A DNA stretch of 64,000 nt, taken from Stratiolaelaps scimitus. Lineage: Eukaryota; Arthropoda; Arachnida; Mesostigmata; Laelapidae. Position numbers and translations under genes: made by a program. Positions 60,101 through 64,000 of the stretch are shown piece after piece (position 1 is the stretch's first letter; each line of letters starts with the position of its first letter). The stretch covers positions 1,860,001-1,924,000 of the forward strand of contig JABWDB010000012.1 of NCBI GenBank assembly GCA_019614645.1, in the 5' to 3' direction. A model generated the notes under the pieces. That model was not told the origin of the DNA. It was given only the letters and a program-made list of their open reading frames with translations, and searched no databases.

Positions 60101-61177
60101 GGTAGTTGCTAAGGCACCCGTGCATCGATATGATAAAAATAACCTTGATCTATAAACCTATCAAAAATACACCTGTCCTTCTTGCTTTCGTATCTTTCAA
60201 AACAAGTGCAACTGCAGAGCTGCATCTCACTTCGCCATCTTTATTTATAACTGCAGCTAGTTCTAATCGTATCCATCTATATGCGTGCTGTGCATCTGAC
60301 CTATAAACTGAAGGCAGACGCCGCCTGCCTACACTTTTCTTCTAGGTCGTGTAGACAGTCTGTTACCAACGAGACTGACTGGCTAAATAGTTTGTACGTC
60401 CAAAATAACTTTGATAGCTTTGGGTCTGCGTCACTTCACGTCTGCCACGTAACGCTACAAATGTTAAATGGGAACTTGTCTCTCTCTCTCTCTAAACATT
60501 CTAAAGTTTATTGTAGTCGTCATCTCATCGAAGATGTTTGGACTTCGGTTCCTGCCAATTAGATGATACGTCCTTCTGCCTTTCGAATTGAACATGACGG
60601 CGCAGCTGCGGCAAGGATCTTACGCATCCGACAGTTTTCTTTCAATGATATCACCACCAATCACTCATTGGAATGACTATCCTTAAGGGAATGATCTTGC
60701 TCTTCAGCTTCACTAACTATCATATACAGAGTTTCATGTATAATTATGAGGATTTCCTACCGGAAATTTTAGGTGGAGTCGGTTGCTGAGTTCGTTACGG
60801 AAGGAACAGAGACGCACTTTCAGGTTTGTAGCAATGTGCTTTGTCTCACTAATAGAGTCATTTATTTTCGCTTTAATCATGAGTATAGTGTTTCAATTTC
60901 AAGCCTCCAACTAAATGAATTTCGACGTTTCAAACGTTCAGTGAATAGCTTAAGATTGCTAATATGCACCAACGACCTTTTCATAAAATATTGTTAACTA
61001 AATATTGTTACTCATCGATGATTTTAGGTGGGACACCGTGCCGGAGTGATCACCGGTGTCAGCAGTGGAAGCCGACATGAAGGCATTATACATAGTCTCC
61101 TCGTAGACGGACATCTCGTACCGGAGGCGCCCGAAGAAAATGCTCCGGATAACGTCGCCACCATGGAGGATCCCTAA
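57166..61177 (+). CDS. FAIM: Fas apoptotic inhibitory molecule (FAIM), four exons
   Basis: A small cytosolic all-beta protein. In vertebrates FAIM opposes Fas-induced death and protein aggregation. Exons are 57166-57380, 59866-60028, 60773-60823 and 61028-61177, joined in phase to give 192 residues against about 179 in mammals. Exon 1 starts MSDIVASWEVPL and carries EFEHGSATGKRIVYVNG and FKLVGEESF. Exon 2 has YRLFVDGKEI and LERDTMDVYVNGEK. Exon 3 has EFVTEGTETHF, and exon 4 GVSSGSRHEGIIHSLLVDG. These match the FAIM core from end to end. The exon 2 donor (AAG|GTACTC) is weak, but the splice gives the exact family spacing NGEK-VESVAEF. The last 18 residues (PEAPEENAPDNVATMEDP) are an acidic tail longer than usual. 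Intron 1 is 2.5 kb. Confidence 0.95.
57381..59865. other. FAIM intron 1
   Basis: AT-rich, with a short CT run near 58468. No exon-like or transposon-like frame is recognised. Confidence 0.6.
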
Positions 61178-64000
61178 ACCTGTGTATATTACTAGCAAGC
61201 GGCGCCAGCCTAGCCTAGCAAGGCATCGTTAGGCATTCACATTATTATTATTATAATTATATGGTATCCATCCGTAAATCCGTCTGTAACAGCGGTTGAC
61301 CCATATTACCTTTGGGACGTCCGAATTCGGATTTTGTTATTAGGCTATCTAACTGATATAATGGGTCTATGAAATTATCTATATTTCCATAGAATTCTCT
61401 TATATGAGATCAGACGATCGTATATATTCATAGGTTATGAGCATAATCACCATTCTCGATTCGATTTCCGTGTCGAGTACACCCCGTTCTTCAATGAACG
61501 TCATCATCATTATCAGTATAATTATTATTTGTGGCCTTTTATCTACTCGTACGCATCGAATTTGAATTGTTACAATTTCAGTCTCATCGTTTATGTCACC
61601 GGGTGGACGAAGATGTATCACTTCTGCTGAGATTTAGCTTTACTGAAGAGCCAAGCTTCTCTCGGTGTATTTGTCAGGGCAACTCAGTGATAATCGAAAA
61701 GCAAGCTCTTCTAAGAAAGCAGATCATATGAATTCCCCTGAACTAAGCTAGTGTTATCTGACTATGTCTGTTATTCTGGAAGGGTCATTCTTATCGTTTA
61801 CAGGTAGTGAACTATTTGCTAGTAGATGGCCGGCATCGTGTAGATTTTGCACCTCGAGAAACAGTTGACATCAGATATGTAAACAACAGGTTGAAAGTGA
61901 TCCTTGTTGCAGTGATATTTCACCGAGTGTCAATCTATCTAATTATAGAAGATAAGAGCAGCCGGCCAGATCGGCTTCTCTAGGTGAAGGGAATCTCTAC
62001 AATGGCGACTCAGATAGATCATCCGATTTTCATCGTTAACGTTTTCAGGACGGAGGTCCTCAGCTAAGACGCAAATGTGCGTGTGTACAATAGTTGGTAA
62101 ACGAAAAATAGGCCTGAAAACAATATTTGAAAATGACGGCCTCACGGAATCGTGTAGCTGATATTTGTCTATATCCACTCTGATTAAACTAGAAGTGCAA
62201 TCAACCTCTCTCATTATATCTCCTCTTTACCGACGGGGCAGACGCACTCGTTAATGTGCGTTAATTCGATATAAATGATCGATTGTATTCTAGACTATAT
62301 TACTTACATATAATATCATAGCATAGGGAGGGTTCTCGTGACAGGATGTTAGACTATCTGAGCTGAGCTAGGCCCAGATGAAGCTCATTAACCACATTAT
62401 CTGGTCAACTCAAGAGTGGGTTACCGTCAATGTTGAAATTTTCAAATATTCATATATATGCATATATTAAACCAGGAGGAACATTGCTTTCAAGAAACGG
62501 GCGTTGACTGACACCACTTAGCCTAAAGCAAGCTCGAGTATAAAATGACGAGAATATATGGACGACTTGACTGGTATTGGAGTGGATAGCGAAGGAATTA
62601 TGAAACCAATGGTCGTTTGCTATGACTGATCAATGTATGATAATAACATAAACACCATAGATGAAGAAACTACATTTACGATATTTTTCTTTATTCATTA
62701 ATACAATAGTGACTTCACGCATGATTTAAGCAAGCATTATAATAAATGAAAGTAAATTCTCCTGCAGAACTTGTGAAAGGTTCCCTTGCTGAGTAACGAG
62801 TGGTGTTTGAATTTACCGATTTAGGAAGTCGATTTTGTTATATTTTCAAAAATCACATTCATTGATCGACGTAAATTACCAATTGCTAGCTAGTTCTATA
62901 CACTAAAAGGTGCGAAAGTCGATAGCGAGTAAATATGAATCTACTATATACATATTAAACTCTTTTTCGAGCTGACCCTCAGCTGTTCCCCTATCTGACA
63001 GGTCTCAGCTCTTAACCTTTAGGTATTACTATGAGAACCTGTCAGACTATATACATATTGGCAGGAATCAAGTCAAGGTCTATCCGTCTGGAAGGTTTCT
63101 ACGCTGCAATGATCTTGAAAGTGCTATAATCCGTTGTGCGGTCTAAATGCCATTGCACCCAAGCTTTTTCCAGCAGGAACATTAGTTTCTGAGTGAGTTG
63201 AGAGCACCCACGTGATCGGAGTCTGCCACACATGTGTTGCCTATTGTCGCTGCCTTCTAGATGCTGAAATTAGTTATATTGTCAAACTATTGCGCTATCA
63301 GTTGCTCCATTGTCCAAACAAAATGACACCATTCGTTTAGAGTTTATCGAACAATAATTCGTTTTTATTTCCATTTATTAATTAATCTTATCATCATTAC
63401 AATCTCACAAGGTCGTCATCTCATTGTCGCATTTCATAGATATGATAATATCCCTCGATTACGCATCAGAATCATATTCTCATGTATCATCATCATCATT
63501 AACAATAATAATTATAATAATAATAATCATCCGTTATGTTGTATCACGATGTTTTATGTACAGATGAAACGTGACATAAACGTGAACTTGAGAAAGCAAA
63601 AAAAAGAACTTTGCCAAACACTATACATTCGTCAAACAGTCTTCATAAACTAGAGACAGACTGTCAAGACTATCAGACTGTCGGTAACATCAGCTAAAAG
63701 CGTTCGTTTCAACATCGCCTTGTATAATCTATTCATAATGAAACAAAAACAAGCGAATATTTCTCCCACTTTGGAAAGGTGGCATCTCGCTTTTCATCGT
63801 ATTCTATAATCGATTGTATGTTCGGCCTCTCCTATCTGTCATTCGTTCTTCTACGTCCATTGTGATAACACTATCACACTAATAGAATAATTATAATAAT
63901 GCTTTCCGAAATGCAAGCCAACCAGTTTATGGGACTCGTGGGTTGTGGGATGCATGTTCTCTGGGCTACTCGGTGTTGTGGTGGGCGGAGAGCTTGGCTG
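61178..64000. other. FAIM 3' UTR and downstream sequence
   Basis: AT-rich with AAT/ATC-type simple sequence (63485-63530) and an AATAAA at 62741-62746. It holds one exon-like segment (61804-61983, listed separately). Nothing else is recognised up to the right edge. Confidence 0.5.
61804..61983 (+). other. Candidate extra FAIM-like exon downstream of the FAIM stop
   Basis: A GTTTACAG acceptor (ending 61803) is followed by 59 open codons in phase 0, the same phase in which FAIM exons 3 and 4 begin. The frame starts VVNYLLVDGRHRVDFAPRE, then TVDIRYVNNRLKV, and stops at TAG. LLVDG matches the exon 4 core (HSLLVDG). The RETVDIRYVNN part resembles the FAIM exon 2 pattern RDTMDVYVNG. It may be an alternative last exon, a duplicated exon remnant, or chance. 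Confidence 0.3.

Noticed and set aside
1..64000. tRNA genes (search for B-box GGTTCGAATCC-like cores)
   Set aside because: Scattered GTTCGA strings were found, but none had a matching A-box and foldable arms.

Overview
The window is animal nuclear DNA, almost certainly from an arthropod and most like a mesostigmatid mite (Varroa or Tropilaelaps type). The evidence is multi-exon genes with GT-AG introns, animal-specific families (kinesin-2 KIF3A, FAIM, LAMP, an ionotropic glutamate receptor-like gene), a tandem CYP4 array, and abundant TA, CT, GT and AC microsatellites. The taxon is inferred from gene style and composition, not from a search.

Left third (1 to about 26.4 kb): the 5' end of one long minus-strand gene. 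No long open frame marks it, but three short exons join in a consistent phase. They are a signal-peptide exon (24796-24901), a 150-base exon (7843-7992) and an exon cut by the left edge (1-76). The joined product reads like the start of the amino-terminal (type 1 periplasmic-binding-protein) domain of an ionotropic glutamate receptor. On this model nearly all of 77-24795 is intron (7.8 and 16.8 kb), and 24.9-26.4 kb is a GC-rich 5' UTR/promoter block.

Middle (29.8-41.4 kb): four intronless CYP4-type cytochrome P450 genes in tandem on the minus strand, each about 525 residues with all diagnostic motifs intact. Parts of the third and fourth copies are nearly identical in DNA, which suggests recent gene conversion.

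Right (44.5-61.2 kb): on the plus strand a ten-exon KIF3A-type kinesin-2 motor gene, with an RFX X-box-like site just upstream. A single-exon LAMP-type lysosomal membrane protein gene lies on the opposite strand inside its 5.5-kb fifth intron. Next come a decayed non-LTR reverse transcriptase fragment (about 55 kb) and a four-exon FAIM gene (57.2-61.2 kb). A possible extra FAIM-like exon sits about 600 bases beyond the FAIM stop.

The genes do not form one pathway. P450s act at the endoplasmic reticulum on lipids or xenobiotics, KIF3A drives anterograde ciliary transport, LAMP belongs to the lysosomal membrane, FAIM is a cytosolic survival factor, and the receptor-like gene would act at synapses or in sensory neurons. 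No tRNA, rRNA or CRISPR array was found. No intact mobile element was found either; only reverse transcriptase remnants are present.
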